Positions 26,841-36,594 of a stretch of DNA of 64,000 bases are shown one piece after another (position 1 is the first letter of the stretch; each line of letters opens with the position of its first letter). The DNA is from Pedosphaera parvula Ellin514 (GTDB taxonomy: Bacteria; Verrucomicrobiota; Verrucomicrobiia; Limisphaerales; Pedosphaeraceae): positions 1-64,000 of the forward strand of contig NZ_ABOX02000024.1 of the NCBI RefSeq assembly GCF_000172555.1. Reading direction: 5' to 3'. Both the position numbers and the translations under genes were made by a program. The notes beneath the pieces are model-generated. The model did no database searches. It saw only the letters and a program-made list of their open reading frames with translations, and was not told the origin of the DNA.

Positions 26841-28652
26841 ATGAAACGCCATGTTTTTTACCTGCGATTGATCTTCGGATTGTGCCTCATCCTTGCATGT
26901 GGACGGACAGCTTCGGCGTTGACGAACGGGGTGGCGCTGACTCCGCCGATGGGATACAACAGTTGGTATTATTGGTACGACGGCATCACGGAGGAGAATA
27001 TGAAGGCGGTGGCTGACATGGTGGTGACGAACGGGTTGAAGGCGGTGGGTTACGAGTACATCAACCTGGATGATGGGTGGGCTGGCTATCGGGATTCGAA
27101 TGGGGTGATGGTGGCGAATTCGAAGTTCCCGCATGGGATGAAGTATTTGGCGGATTACATTCATTCGAAGGGGTTGAAGATTGGTTTGTATACGGTTTTT
27201 GGTCCAACGACGTGTGCGGGTTTTCCTGGTTCCATGGGGTATGAGTTGCTGGATGCGCAGACGTATGCGTCGTGGGGCATCGATTATGTGAAGTATGAGG
27301 GGTGCAGTTTTCCCAATCCGTTGTCGGTGCAGGAGGAGAAGTGTTTTCAGATGCGTGATGCCTTGATGGCGACGGGGCGGCCGATTGTTTTTACGATGTC
27401 GACCGGGCCGGTATTGAGCTGGTTTCCTGATGCGATGAACTCGTGGCGTTATACGGGGGACAACGATGTTAATTGGGAGAGCGTGCTTTATCATATTGAT
27501 ATTGTGGCCCAGACGCCGGGGATGGCGGGGCCGGGACATTGGAATGACGCGGATGTGTTGAATATCGGGCGCGGGTGGTCCACGAAGACGGAGGACAAGG
27601 CGATGTTCAGCATGTACTGCATGTTGACATCGCCATTGCTGACGGCGACGCCGTTTCCTTCGCAATTGGATGTGTTGACCAATGCGGAGGCGATCGCGAT
27701 CGACCAGGATGTGGCAGGAATCCAGGGGATTTGTGTGCGGACGAACGGAGAGCTTCAGGTATGGTGCAAGCCGCTGGGGAGTGCGAACTCGAATGTGAAG
27801 GCAGTGGCCTTGTTTAATCGCGGGACGAATGCCGCGAATATTACGGCAACGTGGAGTGATCTCGGGTTTTCAAACGGGCTGGTTTCGGTGCGGGATTTGT
27901 GGTCAAAGGTGGATGAGGGGAATTTTCAGACCAATTATACTGCCAATGTGCCGGGGCATGGGGTGAAGTTGATGAAGATGATTTTGCAGCCGCCACCGCC
28001 CCCCGGAACGAATTATTTAAGCGATCTCAACTGGGTTTTTGTTTCGGCGACGAACAACATTCATTTGGACAAGGATGCTCTGAATCATACGCTGAGAATG
28101 CGGTCAATCAGTTATTCGAAGGGAATTGGGATGGTGCCGACTTCCAGCGTTCAATATCTTCTGGGCGGAGTGGTTTCGCGATTTCATGCCCGTATTGGGG
28201 TGGACGATGATGCGGGGACGGGAGGTTCGGTAGTGTTCCAGTTGTTTGCTGATGGGACAAAGATTTATGACAGCGGAACGATGACGGCCTTGATGAGCCC
28301 GAAGGATATTGACATTGATCTGACTGGAAAACAGAAGTGCATGTTGCTGGTTGCGGATGCGGGTGATGGCGCTGTGAATGATTATGCCGATTGGGCGAAT
28401 GCCAGTTTCGTGCTGCCGGCGAAGGCGAACTTTGGCGTTTCCAGGGTGAATGCAAGTTCTGTGGTTTTCAGTGGCGCGGGTGGAATCAAGAATGCGTCGT
28501 ATTATGTTTTGTGTTCAACGAACGTGACTCTGCCGGTTGCTCAATGGAAGGGAGTGCAGACCAATCATTTTGATGCGAACGGCAATTTCTCGTTCACGAA
28601 TGGAGTTGGAGCCAATAGTCCGAAGCTGTTTTATCGGTTGCAAGTTCCTTGA
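26841..28652 (+). CDS. Secreted GH27-like alpha-galactosidase with C-terminal NPCBM-type domain
   Basis: The 603-residue protein has a signal peptide (about 1-26) and a GH27 (alpha/beta)8 barrel (TPPMGYNSWYYW, YINLDDGWAGYRD, FPHGMKYLADYIHSKGLKIGLYT). The acid/base region RYTGDNDVNW (D207) and GPGHWNDADVLNIG are intact. The nucleophile motif, normally KYD or KFD, reads VKYEGC with E153. A beta domain (about 300-380) and an NPCBM-like carbohydrate-binding module (about 390-525) follow. It is expected to cleave terminal alpha-galactose or a related sugar outside the cytoplasm. The Asp-to-Glu change could alter or abolish activity, or mark a different specificity. It is convergent with the symporter gene. 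Confidence 0.85.
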   Translation: MKRHVFYLRLIFGLCLILACGRTASALTNGVALTPPMGYNSWYYWYDGITEENMKAVADMVVTNGLKAVGYEYINLDDGWAGYRDSNGVMVANSKFPHGMKYLADYIHSKGLKIGLYTVFGPTTCAGFPGSMGYELLDAQTYASWGIDYVKYEGCSFPNPLSVQEEKCFQMRDALMATGRPIVFTMSTGPVLSWFPDAMNSWRYTGDNDVNWESVLYHIDIVAQTPGMAGPGHWNDADVLNIGRGWSTKTEDKAMFSMYCMLTSPLLTATPFPSQLDVLTNAEAIAIDQDVAGIQGICVRTNGELQVWCKPLGSANSNVKAVALFNRGTNAANITATWSDLGFSNGLVSVRDLWSKVDEGNFQTNYTANVPGHGVKLMKMILQPPPPPGTNYLSDLNWVFVSATNNIHLDKDALNHTLRMRSISYSKGIGMVPTSSVQYLLGGVVSRFHARIGVDDDAGTGGSVVFQLFADGTKIYDSGTMTALMSPKDIDIDLTGKQKCMLLVADAGDGAVNDYADWANASFVLPAKANFGVSRVNASSVVFSGAGGIKNASYYVLCSTNVTLPVAQWKGVQTNHFDANGNFSFTNGVGANSPKLFYRLQVP

Positions 28653-28675
28653 AACAATTCCCAGGAGGACTTGAG

Positions 28676-29665
28676 TTAGGTGGTGGTTCGCGGAGCGGGT
28701 TTGAGGGTGCGTCGGGCCCAGCGGTTCGCGAGGGCGCTGCAGATGATGAGTTGCAAAGGGTGATAGATCATTATCGGCAGCAGGATCAGCCCGATTGCCG
28801 GGTGACCGGCGAAGATGAGTCGGGCCATGGGCACACCGGAAGCGAGGGTCTTTTTAGAGCCGCAGAAGACGGCAGCGATGCGGTCTTCCGTTGGGAAATG
28901 CAAGGCGTTGCAAACAAGGTTGACCGTCCACATCACGATGAAGAAAAGCAGAACGGAGCCAACAAGAATGACGAGGAGAGTGCTTTTGGCATGTCCGGAC
29001 CAGACGTGCCATTTCATGGAATCGCAAAAGGAGGTGTACACCAGCAGCAGGATGGTACCGCGGTCGAGGCGGTTGATGAATTTTTTGTGGCGCGCCGCCC
29101 AATCGCCGAGCAGAGGACGCGTGAGTTGGCCGGCGATCAGTGGAAGCACGAGCCAGAGTACGAGGTCGAGAATGACATTACCGAGTGGCAGGGTGTTGCC
29201 GCTGGTTTTGAGTTCCAATCCAATCCAGAGTGGAGTCAGGAAGACCCCAATGAGGCTGGAGAGTGTGGCGTTGAAAACTGCAACGGGAACGTTGCCCCGT
29301 GCTGCTGCCGTGAGTGCGACGGAGGAGGAGACGGTCGATGGCAGAGCGCACAGGAAAAAGAAGCCGAGGCGCAAGTCGGGTGACAGCCAGCCTTTCAAGG
29401 GCCAGAGCAGCAGAAGTCCGATTACGGGGAAGAATAAAAATGTGGTTGCCTGAACGACGAGGTGAACCGGCCAGCGCAAAGTGCCCGCTTTCAGTGCGCT
29501 GAAAGAAAGAGCGACGCCGTGCCAAAAGAAAATGAGGGCGACGCCGAGCTTGGTCAGGAGTTCCGGGTGCAGAATGCCACCATGAGCGCCGGGATCTGGA
29601 AACAGCCAGGCCAGCAGAACGGCGAATGCCATTCCGATCAGAAACCAGTCCGGTTTAAACTTCAT
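28676..29665 (-). CDS. Bile acid:sodium symporter-like (SBF-like) transporter
   Basis: The 329-residue protein has about ten transmembrane helices and the marks of the SBF-like group: PSTVSSSVALTAAARGNVPVAVFNATLSSLIGVFLTP in the middle and GSKKTLASGVPMA near the C-terminus, which correspond to the two crossover helices holding sodium and substrate. Members carry organic anions; the substrate is not known. It faces the GH27-like gene tail-to-tail (23 bp between stops). Confidence 0.88.
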   Translation of the reverse strand: MKFKPDWFLIGMAFAVLLAWLFPDPGAHGGILHPELLTKLGVALIFFWHGVALSFSALKAGTLRWPVHLVVQATTFLFFPVIGLLLLWPLKGWLSPDLRLGFFFLCALPSTVSSSVALTAAARGNVPVAVFNATLSSLIGVFLTPLWIGLELKTSGNTLPLGNVILDLVLWLVLPLIAGQLTRPLLGDWAARHKKFINRLDRGTILLLVYTSFCDSMKWHVWSGHAKSTLLVILVGSVLLFFIVMWTVNLVCNALHFPTEDRIAAVFCGSKKTLASGVPMARLIFAGHPAIGLILLPIMIYHPLQLIICSALANRWARRTLKPAPRTTT

Positions 29666-29886
29666 CGCTTAGAAATGCTGACAGTCCGTAATCCATGGTT
29701 CAAGTAAACATATGGCGAAAACGGGTCGCTTGATTGTGGTTGTTGTAACGTAAGTTTCTGATGAAAAATGTGTTGCGTATAGCGGTGGGAGGCGATGTTT
29801 TAAGTTAGCCACCGTGATCAAAAACAGTCTCAATACTGCTTGTCGGCCAAGAGCTTACATTAAAACCCTGATGGAATCCTTGCCAA

Positions 29887-31488
29887 ATGGGCGCGCTTTG
29901 GTACTTACTTGGTGGGATGAGGCGAGTAAGTTGCCTAGTCTTATTAAGTTTAATCGTACTGGATTGTGCCAAAAGTGCATTCGCACGGGTGGAGCCTGCC
30001 GAGGTCACATTGGATTACGTGGCGAAGAGGGCCGAAGAACGCGCGCACAAGCCTTTCAAGTCGCCGAAGGGCAATTTGCCGGAAGTCCTGCGGGCTGATC
30101 AATTGGATTACGATAAATATCGCGAGGTCCGCTTCCGACACGAGCAAGCCTTATGGGGAGCGGAGGGGCTGCCGTTTCAGGTGGAATTTTTCCATCCGGG
30201 GTATCTTTACCAGGAGCCTGTTCGCATCAATGAATTCTCTTACAATTATGTACAACCCGTGCGTTTCGTGCAGGACTTCTTTGATTACGGAAAGCTGAAA
30301 ATAAAAAAGCAGATTCCGCCCACTACCGGTTATGCCGGTTTTCGCATTTTGGCTCCACTGAACCAGGCGGACAAGTTTGATGAACTGGGCGCTTTCCTGG
30401 GAGCCAGTTATTTTCGTTTGCTGGGCAAAGGACAGCATTACGGAGAATCGGCGCGCGGATTGGCGTTGGACTGTGGGGAACCGGATCGATCGGAAGAATT
30501 TCCGATTTTCACAGATTGGTGGTTGGGCAAGCCGCAGGCTGGAGATCAGGATCTGCACCTGTTCGCGATTCTCGACAGCGTGAGTTGCACCGGAGCTTAT
30601 GAATTTCACATCCGTCCTGGCGAGAGCACCGTGGCAGAAATTGAAGCCATTATCTTTTTGCGTGAGCAGGATAAAATTCGGGCGGCGGATCGGGACCGAA
30701 AACCGCTGCTGACGATCGGCATGGCGCCGCTGACCAGCATGTTCTGGTTTGGAAAAAGCTCGGGGCGGAAGTTTGATGATTATCGGCCCGAGGTGCATGA
30801 CAGCGACGGCTTGCTGATGCGGATGGAGAACGGGGAGACCTTGTGGCGTCCGTTGAACAACGCCTCCGTGATGCGCCATCAAAAGTTTGTGGCGGATAAC
30901 ATCAAGGGGTTTGGTCTGTTGCAGCGCGACCGGGATTTCGCAGACTATCAGGATATCTTTAATCTCTATCACGCGGTGCCGAGCGTGTGGGTTGAGCCGC
31001 GAGGTCATTGGGGTGAAGGCGAAATGCACTTGCTCGAGCTAAGCACCCATTATGAAGGGCTGGATAATGTGGTGGCATTTTGGGACCCCAAACTGAAGCC
31101 GAAGCCGATGCAGCCATTCCGCTTTGGTTATACACTTTACTGGACGCGGGAGACCGATCGAAAACTTTCCCCGAACAAAGTTGTGGCCACACGCATCGGC
31201 GCGGACTCGCGCAATCCGCAGTGGCGGCAGTTTGTGATCGATTTTGCCGGGCCCAAACTGGCGATCTTGCCGGAAGGAGCTGTTCCAGAAGCCATCGCCA
31301 GTTGCAGTGAGAATGGCAGGATCGTGGAAAGCCAGATTTTTCGGATTCCATCAAATAGTAACTGGCGGGCCATTGTGAAGATGGAGCCCAAGTCCGAGAA
31401 CAAAGATCCCATCGACCTCCGTTGCACGCTGCAAAAGGGCGGGGAGGTTCTGACCGAAACATGGACATATCACTGGAGCCCTCCTTAA
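29887..31488 (+). CDS. opgG: Periplasmic glucan biosynthesis protein OpgG/MdoG
   Basis: The 533-residue protein has a signal peptide (RVSCLVLLSLIVLDCAKSAFA) and the OpgG/OpgD fold: FRPEQALW-like RFRHEQALWG, FQVEFFHPGYLY, SYFRLLGKGQHYGESARGLALD, and FWDPKLKPKPMQPFRFGYTLYW near the C-terminal Ig-like domain. It acts in the periplasm to process or branch the beta-1,2-glucan backbone of osmoregulated glucans. The start may be 29887 or the ATG at 29917; the latter gives a more normal signal peptide but has no spaced ribosome site. It heads an operon with a small membrane gene and opgH. Confidence 0.92.
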   Translation: MGALWYLLGGMRRVSCLVLLSLIVLDCAKSAFARVEPAEVTLDYVAKRAEERAHKPFKSPKGNLPEVLRADQLDYDKYREVRFRHEQALWGAEGLPFQVEFFHPGYLYQEPVRINEFSYNYVQPVRFVQDFFDYGKLKIKKQIPPTTGYAGFRILAPLNQADKFDELGAFLGASYFRLLGKGQHYGESARGLALDCGEPDRSEEFPIFTDWWLGKPQAGDQDLHLFAILDSVSCTGAYEFHIRPGESTVAEIEAIIFLREQDKIRAADRDRKPLLTIGMAPLTSMFWFGKSSGRKFDDYRPEVHDSDGLLMRMENGETLWRPLNNASVMRHQKFVADNIKGFGLLQRDRDFADYQDIFNLYHAVPSVWVEPRGHWGEGEMHLLELSTHYEGLDNVVAFWDPKLKPKPMQPFRFGYTLYWTRETDRKLSPNKVVATRIGADSRNPQWRQFVIDFAGPKLAILPEGAVPEAIASCSENGRIVESQIFRIPSNSNWRAIVKMEPKSENKDPIDLRCTLQKGGEVLTETWTYHWSPP

Positions 31489-32063
31489 GTTCCCTGGTGG
31501 AGGGAATGGATGAACCTGGTCGCATGGCCGGTCGTTCGCTGGAAGAATGGAACGCTGCCTATTCCAAGGTGGAGAGCTATTTCCATGCATTGCGCGTGCG
31601 CAACAAGATTTTGCTGGGGCGCCTGGTGATTCATGTTTTGAAGCGGGCCATGCGCCGCGCTCCCCGGGAACTGGAACGCTCGGCAACGGAGTTGGCTGCC
31701 GAAGAGATGGATCACGTCGTAACGGAATGGTTTGCCGAAGTGTTACAGGAGCCGCCGACAGGAACAGATCAGATGCTTTCAACCCGGGGACGATTGGCGC
31801 TGCTGCTGGCCGACATGCCGGGCAAATGGCAGGACCAATTCCTGAGGCCCGGACCCTGGCCGGAGGAATTTCTGCGTGCCATGCGCAGAGCTTATCTGCA
31901 AGCCGGACCGGACTTTCAACTCTCCAAAATGGCGCCGCGTCCGCTGGACCTCGGGCCAATCGGCACCTTGACCAATTTCGGCCGGTTGCCCTATGCAAAG
32001 ATGATTGCGATCTGGGCAGCCTTTGGCCTGATACTGTTCCTGATCTTTATTCTAACGCACTGA
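31461..32063 (+). CDS. Uncharacterised membrane-anchored protein between opgG and opgH
   Basis: The 200-residue protein has no domain I recognise. It is mostly helical and charged, with a single hydrophobic helix at the very C-terminus (MIAIWAAFGLILFLIFILTH), so it would be tail-anchored. It overlaps the end of opgG by 28 bp and ends 3 bp before opgH, so it is translated with the glucan genes. A role in assembling or regulating the OpgGH machinery is inferred from this position only. Confidence 0.75.
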   Translation: MDISLEPSLSSLVEGMDEPGRMAGRSLEEWNAAYSKVESYFHALRVRNKILLGRLVIHVLKRAMRRAPRELERSATELAAEEMDHVVTEWFAEVLQEPPTGTDQMLSTRGRLALLLADMPGKWQDQFLRPGPWPEEFLRAMRRAYLQAGPDFQLSKMAPRPLDLGPIGTLTNFGRLPYAKMIAIWAAFGLILFLIFILTH

Positions 32064-32066
32064 GCT

Positions 32067-34244
32067 ATGAGCACCGTCGTTCAAGAGCCCGCGACACTGC
32101 AAAGTGCCAAGCATGCGCCATCGCCAAAGCTCGTGCGGATGCGCCCGGCGCGACGCGGGTTGCGCGTTTTTTTATTTTATTCTTCGGCCGTGCTGATGAC
32201 CGGGGTGGTTTCGTTGCTCTTTGCCGATCTTCTGTGGCGAACCGGTTGGACCACTTCGAAAACCATCCTGTTGGGATTGTTCATCCTGCTGTTTTTCTTC
32301 GCAGCGATTGGCTGCGTGCACGCGGTGGTTGGTTTTATGCTCCGGCGGGTTGAAGACAATCACCGCATTACGCGTTTGAATGATTACAGTGGGCAGAGTA
32401 TTGACGGGACCAGCACCGCCATTATTTTTCCAATTTATAATGAAGAGGTGCTCCGGGTGTATGAAGGGTTGCGGACGACGTATGAATCCCTGGAGAAAAC
32501 GGGTGAGCTTGGGAAGTTCGACTTTTTCATCCTGAGCGATTCGAGAAGTCCCGACAAGTGGGTGGAGGAGGAGCGGCGGTGGTTTGACGTGATAAAGGAA
32601 CTCGGGGCGTTGGGGCGGATATACTATCGCCGCCGGGTGAGCAATGAAGGGAAGAAGAGCGGCAATGTGCGGGACTTCCTGAACACGTGGGGACGGCGCT
32701 ATCGTTACTTCATCGTCTGTGATGCCGATAGCGTCATGCGCGGGCAGACGATTGTGGACCTGGTTAAAATGATGGAAGTGAACCAGGGTGTCGGGTTGAT
32801 TCAAACCGTTCCGGCGCTCGTGAATGCAGAGTCACTCTTTGGGCGCATCCAGCAGTTTGCCAATCGATTTTACGCTCCGATTTTCATTACCGGGTTGAAC
32901 TATTGGTCGCAAGGTTTTGGCAATTACTGGGGCCACAATGCGATTATTCGCACCGAGCCATTCATGCAATATTGTGACTTGCCGCAGTTGCCAGGACATA
33001 GGCCGTTTGGGGGGCACATCCTGAGTCATGACTTTGTGGAGGCGGCGTTGCTGTTGAAGGAAAAATGGCAGGTATGGCTGGCGTATGATCTGGAAGGCAG
33101 TTATGAGGAGGCCCCGCAGGGATTAATTGAAAATGCGCAGCGGGATCGACGTTGGTGCCAGGGAAACCTGCAACATGGAATGTTGTTGTTTGCGCGCGGG
33201 TTGCACGATACGAGCCGCCTGCACTTGATTCAGGGGATTTTTGGATATTTATCGGGCCCACTCTGGTTTCTGTTTCTCGTGATCTTCAATTGGATTTGGG
33301 CGTTTCAAAAGTTCAGCGGGTTATCGAGCATTACCGTGCATAGTTGGACGTCTTATTTGAATTTATCCGGAAGCTCACATGCATTCCTCGTTTTCATGAT
33401 TTGCATGGGGGTGATTTTTTTGCCCAAGGTGCTGGCCCTGCTGGACATTATTTTGGATCCGCAACGACAAGAGGCCTATGGAGGAGTTCCGAGAGTGGCC
33501 GCGAGTATTGTGGTGGAGACCATTTTCTCGGCGTTGCACGCGCCGTTACAGATGCTGTGGCACACGCGTTTTGTGATCACCATTCTCATGGGAATGGGCG
33601 TGAACTGGGGTGAGCAGAACCGTAACGCTGATGGTACTGCGTGGATGTTTGCCATTCAACGCCATTGGGGCCATACGCTGACCGGCCTGATATGGGGTGG
33701 TTTGATCTGGTGGCTGGCACCTTCCATGTTTGGATGGTTCGTGCCGGTATTTGCGGGAATGGTGCTTTCGATCCCGCTGAGCGTGTTGACCAGTCGAAGC
33801 AAATGGGGTGTGCGGGCGCGGAACCTGGGATTGTTTTTAACGCCCGAAGAAACACATCCGCCGGTGGAGTTGGATACGTTGCGGGTGCGGATGGCCACCA
33901 TGTCGGCCTTGAGTGATCATTCCATCCAAACCTCGGATAACGGGTTGACAGAGGCGGTTTTGGATCCGTACGTAAATGCAATTCACGTCTCGCTTTTGCG
34001 GGAAAAGAAGTTGAATCCGGAGTATGCGGAAGCACTCGCCAAATTGGGAACGGGAAGTCCCGAAGTACGGGTATTGGCGGAAAAGTTGTTGGCAGAAGGC
34101 CCCGAGGCATTGAAGCGGGATGAGAAGGTGTTGGTGATGTCCGATGCCGATATGATGTCCTGGTTGCATCGGCAGGTTTGGTTGCGTTCCAGCGAGATGC
34201 TGGCGCCGTGGTGGCGGACTGCGATCCGGCAGCAGGCTCGATAG
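32067..34244 (+). CDS. opgH: Glucans biosynthesis glucosyltransferase OpgH/MdoH
   Basis: The 725-residue inner-membrane GT2 enzyme polymerises the glucan backbone from UDP-glucose. Two N-terminal helices precede the catalytic domain, which has PIYNEE, LSDSRSPDKW, the DxD motif VCDADSVMRG, HDFVEAALLLK and the QxxRW-type QRDRRWCQGNLQHG. Several C-terminal helices follow and then a cytoplasmic tail (YAEALAKLGTGSPEVRVLAEKLL). Length is slightly below that of the E. coli protein. It is the third gene of the opg operon. Confidence 0.94.
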   Translation: MSTVVQEPATLQSAKHAPSPKLVRMRPARRGLRVFLFYSSAVLMTGVVSLLFADLLWRTGWTTSKTILLGLFILLFFFAAIGCVHAVVGFMLRRVEDNHRITRLNDYSGQSIDGTSTAIIFPIYNEEVLRVYEGLRTTYESLEKTGELGKFDFFILSDSRSPDKWVEEERRWFDVIKELGALGRIYYRRRVSNEGKKSGNVRDFLNTWGRRYRYFIVCDADSVMRGQTIVDLVKMMEVNQGVGLIQTVPALVNAESLFGRIQQFANRFYAPIFITGLNYWSQGFGNYWGHNAIIRTEPFMQYCDLPQLPGHRPFGGHILSHDFVEAALLLKEKWQVWLAYDLEGSYEEAPQGLIENAQRDRRWCQGNLQHGMLLFARGLHDTSRLHLIQGIFGYLSGPLWFLFLVIFNWIWAFQKFSGLSSITVHSWTSYLNLSGSSHAFLVFMICMGVIFLPKVLALLDIILDPQRQEAYGGVPRVAASIVVETIFSALHAPLQMLWHTRFVITILMGMGVNWGEQNRNADGTAWMFAIQRHWGHTLTGLIWGGLIWWLAPSMFGWFVPVFAGMVLSIPLSVLTSRSKWGVRARNLGLFLTPEETHPPVELDTLRVRMATMSALSDHSIQTSDNGLTEAVLDPYVNAIHVSLLREKKLNPEYAEALAKLGTGSPEVRVLAEKLLAEGPEALKRDEKVLVMSDADMMSWLHRQVWLRSSEMLAPWWRTAIRQQAR

Positions 34245-34316
34245 AATTTTGCGGGATGGATGGTTGTCAAGTGAGATGATTAGTGGACGAGAATGCTTGA
34301 ATGAGGACGGGAGTTC

Positions 34317-36509
34317 ATGCATCCAATGCTCATGAATTTTGTCGTATATGGCCTGTTGGCGTCTGCTTTGATTCCAGTTTCCCTGTTTGGGAAGGATGTG
34401 CCCACTTCCTTCCCCGTCGATCCAAGCCAGGGAATGGAGCGCACTTGTTTTCAGACCAGCAAGCCTTTCAGTAGTAACGGAGATTTGCGGTCCGACGTGG
34501 CCATTGTGTATGGAATCGACGAAGGCTTGCCGGACAGGATTGCGACCTGGCGGGAGCGGGGGTATCGCATCCATGTGATGAGCGGTGCTTCCTGGGGAAA
34601 ATATTATGATTATGTCGATGGACGCTTCGATGGGACAAATCATTTGGATGAAGCGCAGACAGAGAGAAACGGAAACAAGATCGGGCACGGGGAGGGGATG
34701 TATTACATGTCGCCCGGTGAGAATTACGGAAAATATCTTTGTGTTGGAGTTCAACGCGCCCTGGATGCCGGAGCGGAAGCGATTCACCTGGAGGAGCCGG
34801 AGTTTTGGGTGCGCGCGGGATATTCAGAAGGCTTCAAACGCGAGTGGCAAACCTATTATGGGGAAGCGTGGCAGCCACCGCATACTTCGGTCGATGCGCA
34901 GTGGCGGGCTTCGAAGCTGAAATATTATCTTTATCGTCGCGCACTGCAGCAGGTGTTCGATTACGTGCAGGCGTATAATCAACGCACGGGCCGCAAGGTG
35001 CGTTGTTATGTGCCCACGCACAGTCTGCTGAATTATTCCCATTGGCATATTGTGAGCCCGGAATCGAGCCTGGCTCAACTGAATGGCTGTGACGGATACA
35101 TCGCGCAGGTTTGGACTGGAACATCGCGCACGCCAAACGTTTATCGTGGGCAACTGCGCGAGCGCACTTTTGAAACAGCCTTTCTGGAATATGGCGCGAT
35201 GCAAAACCTGGTGCGATCCACTGGCCGGACAGTCTGGTATTTAAATGATCCGATCGAGGATAATCCGAATCACGATTGGGAGGATTATCGCACGAACTGG
35301 GAATCGACTTTGGTGGCCTCGCTCCTCCAGCCGGATGTCTGGCGTTATGAAGTAGCGCCATGGCCGGAGCGGATATTTGGCCGGAAGTATCCCAAGAAAG
35401 ACGGACATGGTGAGCGCGAGGCAATTCCGCCTACTTACGCGACAGAATTGCAGACGGTGATGAGCTCGCTGAATGACATAAACCAATCCAAAGTGAAGTG
35501 GGATTGCGGCAGCCAGGGGATTGGATTTGTGGTGAGTGACTCACTAATGTTCGAACGCGGTGAACCGGTAATCAGCGACGAGCATATGAGCCATATCTAC
35601 GGCATGGCACTCCCGTTTGTGAAGCGCGGCATGCCGATTACGCCAGTCCAATTGGAGAATGTGAACATCGCTCACTATCTCGACGGCTTTAAGGTTTTGT
35701 TGCTGACTTATCAAGGTATGAAGCCGCTGACGCCGGAGGTGCATGCGGGCCTCGCCAAGTGGGTGAAACAAGGCGGCGTGCTGGTGGTTTGCGATGATGA
35801 CAAGGATCCTTACAATCAAATTCGTGAATGGTGGAACCAGAACGGTTTGAAATATTCCACTCCGCGGGAACATCTTTTTGAACAGTTGGGATGGAAAGAC
35901 CAAGGCGCGGCCAGGGACGAGGCTCAATCTGTGAAATGCGGTCGCGGGAAGGTTATCTGGCTGCGGGAGAGCCCGGTGCGATTTGCCGAAAGCAAAGACC
36001 GGGAGAATCAGTTGGTTGGAATTGTTCAGGATGCCAGCAAGGGTGCTGGTGTAAAATGGCAGGAGAGCAATTATCTTTTGTTGCGCCGCGGTCCCTATTT
36101 GATTGCTGCAGGGATGGGGGAAAGCGACGACAACAAGGAGAAGGTTTTGCAGGGAAAACTGGTGAACCTGTTTGATCCTGAATTGAAGGTCCAGGACAGC
36201 ATCACGGTAAAGCCAGGTTCACGATATTTCCTACTCGACCTGGATGCTGTATCCGGCGGGAAAACTCGAGTGCTGGCATCAGCATGCAAAGCTCTCCCCT
36301 ACAAGCAGGATGGCAAATCGCTTTCCTTGACCGTGGAGGGCGTGGCGAACACGCTTGCGATTGTTTTGTTGCATGCAGGCAAATCGCCGCAGACTGTCAC
36401 GCTTGATGGAAAGGCCGTAAACGATTTCAAATTTGATACAAAGCAAAAGCTGCTCTGGGTGCGGTTTGAGAACGAATCGGTTCCCAGGAAGCTTGAGATT
36501 CAATTTTAA
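34317..36509 (+). CDS. Secreted TIM-barrel-like putative glycoside hydrolase, family not recognised
   Basis: The 730-residue protein has a signal peptide (about 1-25). The body looks like a glycosidase barrel (about 50-370: YRIHVMSGASWGKYYDY, AGAEAIHLEEPEFWVRAGYSEGF, YVPTHSLLNYSHWHIVSPES). The EEPEFW segment offers a strand-end acidic residue suited to catalysis. A glutamine-amidotransferase-like domain (about 390-560: DGFKVLLLTYQGMKPLTPEVHAGLAKWVKQGGVLVVCDDD) resembles the trimerisation domain of GH42 enzymes. A beta-sandwich C-terminus follows. GGGAG stands before the start. It is separated by 72 bp from opgH and may not be part of that operon. Confidence 0.7.
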   Translation: MHPMLMNFVVYGLLASALIPVSLFGKDVPTSFPVDPSQGMERTCFQTSKPFSSNGDLRSDVAIVYGIDEGLPDRIATWRERGYRIHVMSGASWGKYYDYVDGRFDGTNHLDEAQTERNGNKIGHGEGMYYMSPGENYGKYLCVGVQRALDAGAEAIHLEEPEFWVRAGYSEGFKREWQTYYGEAWQPPHTSVDAQWRASKLKYYLYRRALQQVFDYVQAYNQRTGRKVRCYVPTHSLLNYSHWHIVSPESSLAQLNGCDGYIAQVWTGTSRTPNVYRGQLRERTFETAFLEYGAMQNLVRSTGRTVWYLNDPIEDNPNHDWEDYRTNWESTLVASLLQPDVWRYEVAPWPERIFGRKYPKKDGHGEREAIPPTYATELQTVMSSLNDINQSKVKWDCGSQGIGFVVSDSLMFERGEPVISDEHMSHIYGMALPFVKRGMPITPVQLENVNIAHYLDGFKVLLLTYQGMKPLTPEVHAGLAKWVKQGGVLVVCDDDKDPYNQIREWWNQNGLKYSTPREHLFEQLGWKDQGAARDEAQSVKCGRGKVIWLRESPVRFAESKDRENQLVGIVQDASKGAGVKWQESNYLLLRRGPYLIAAGMGESDDNKEKVLQGKLVNLFDPELKVQDSITVKPGSRYFLLDLDAVSGGKTRVLASACKALPYKQDGKSLSLTVEGVANTLAIVLLHAGKSPQTVTLDGKAVNDFKFDTKQKLLWVRFENESVPRKLEIQF

Positions 36510-36594
36510 GCGCGCAACCGATTCATCCCTGCTTGTCGGCGTTGGGGCGGGTTGATACGCTTCAACGCATAAGCCCGTGGCTGAATGCTAATTT

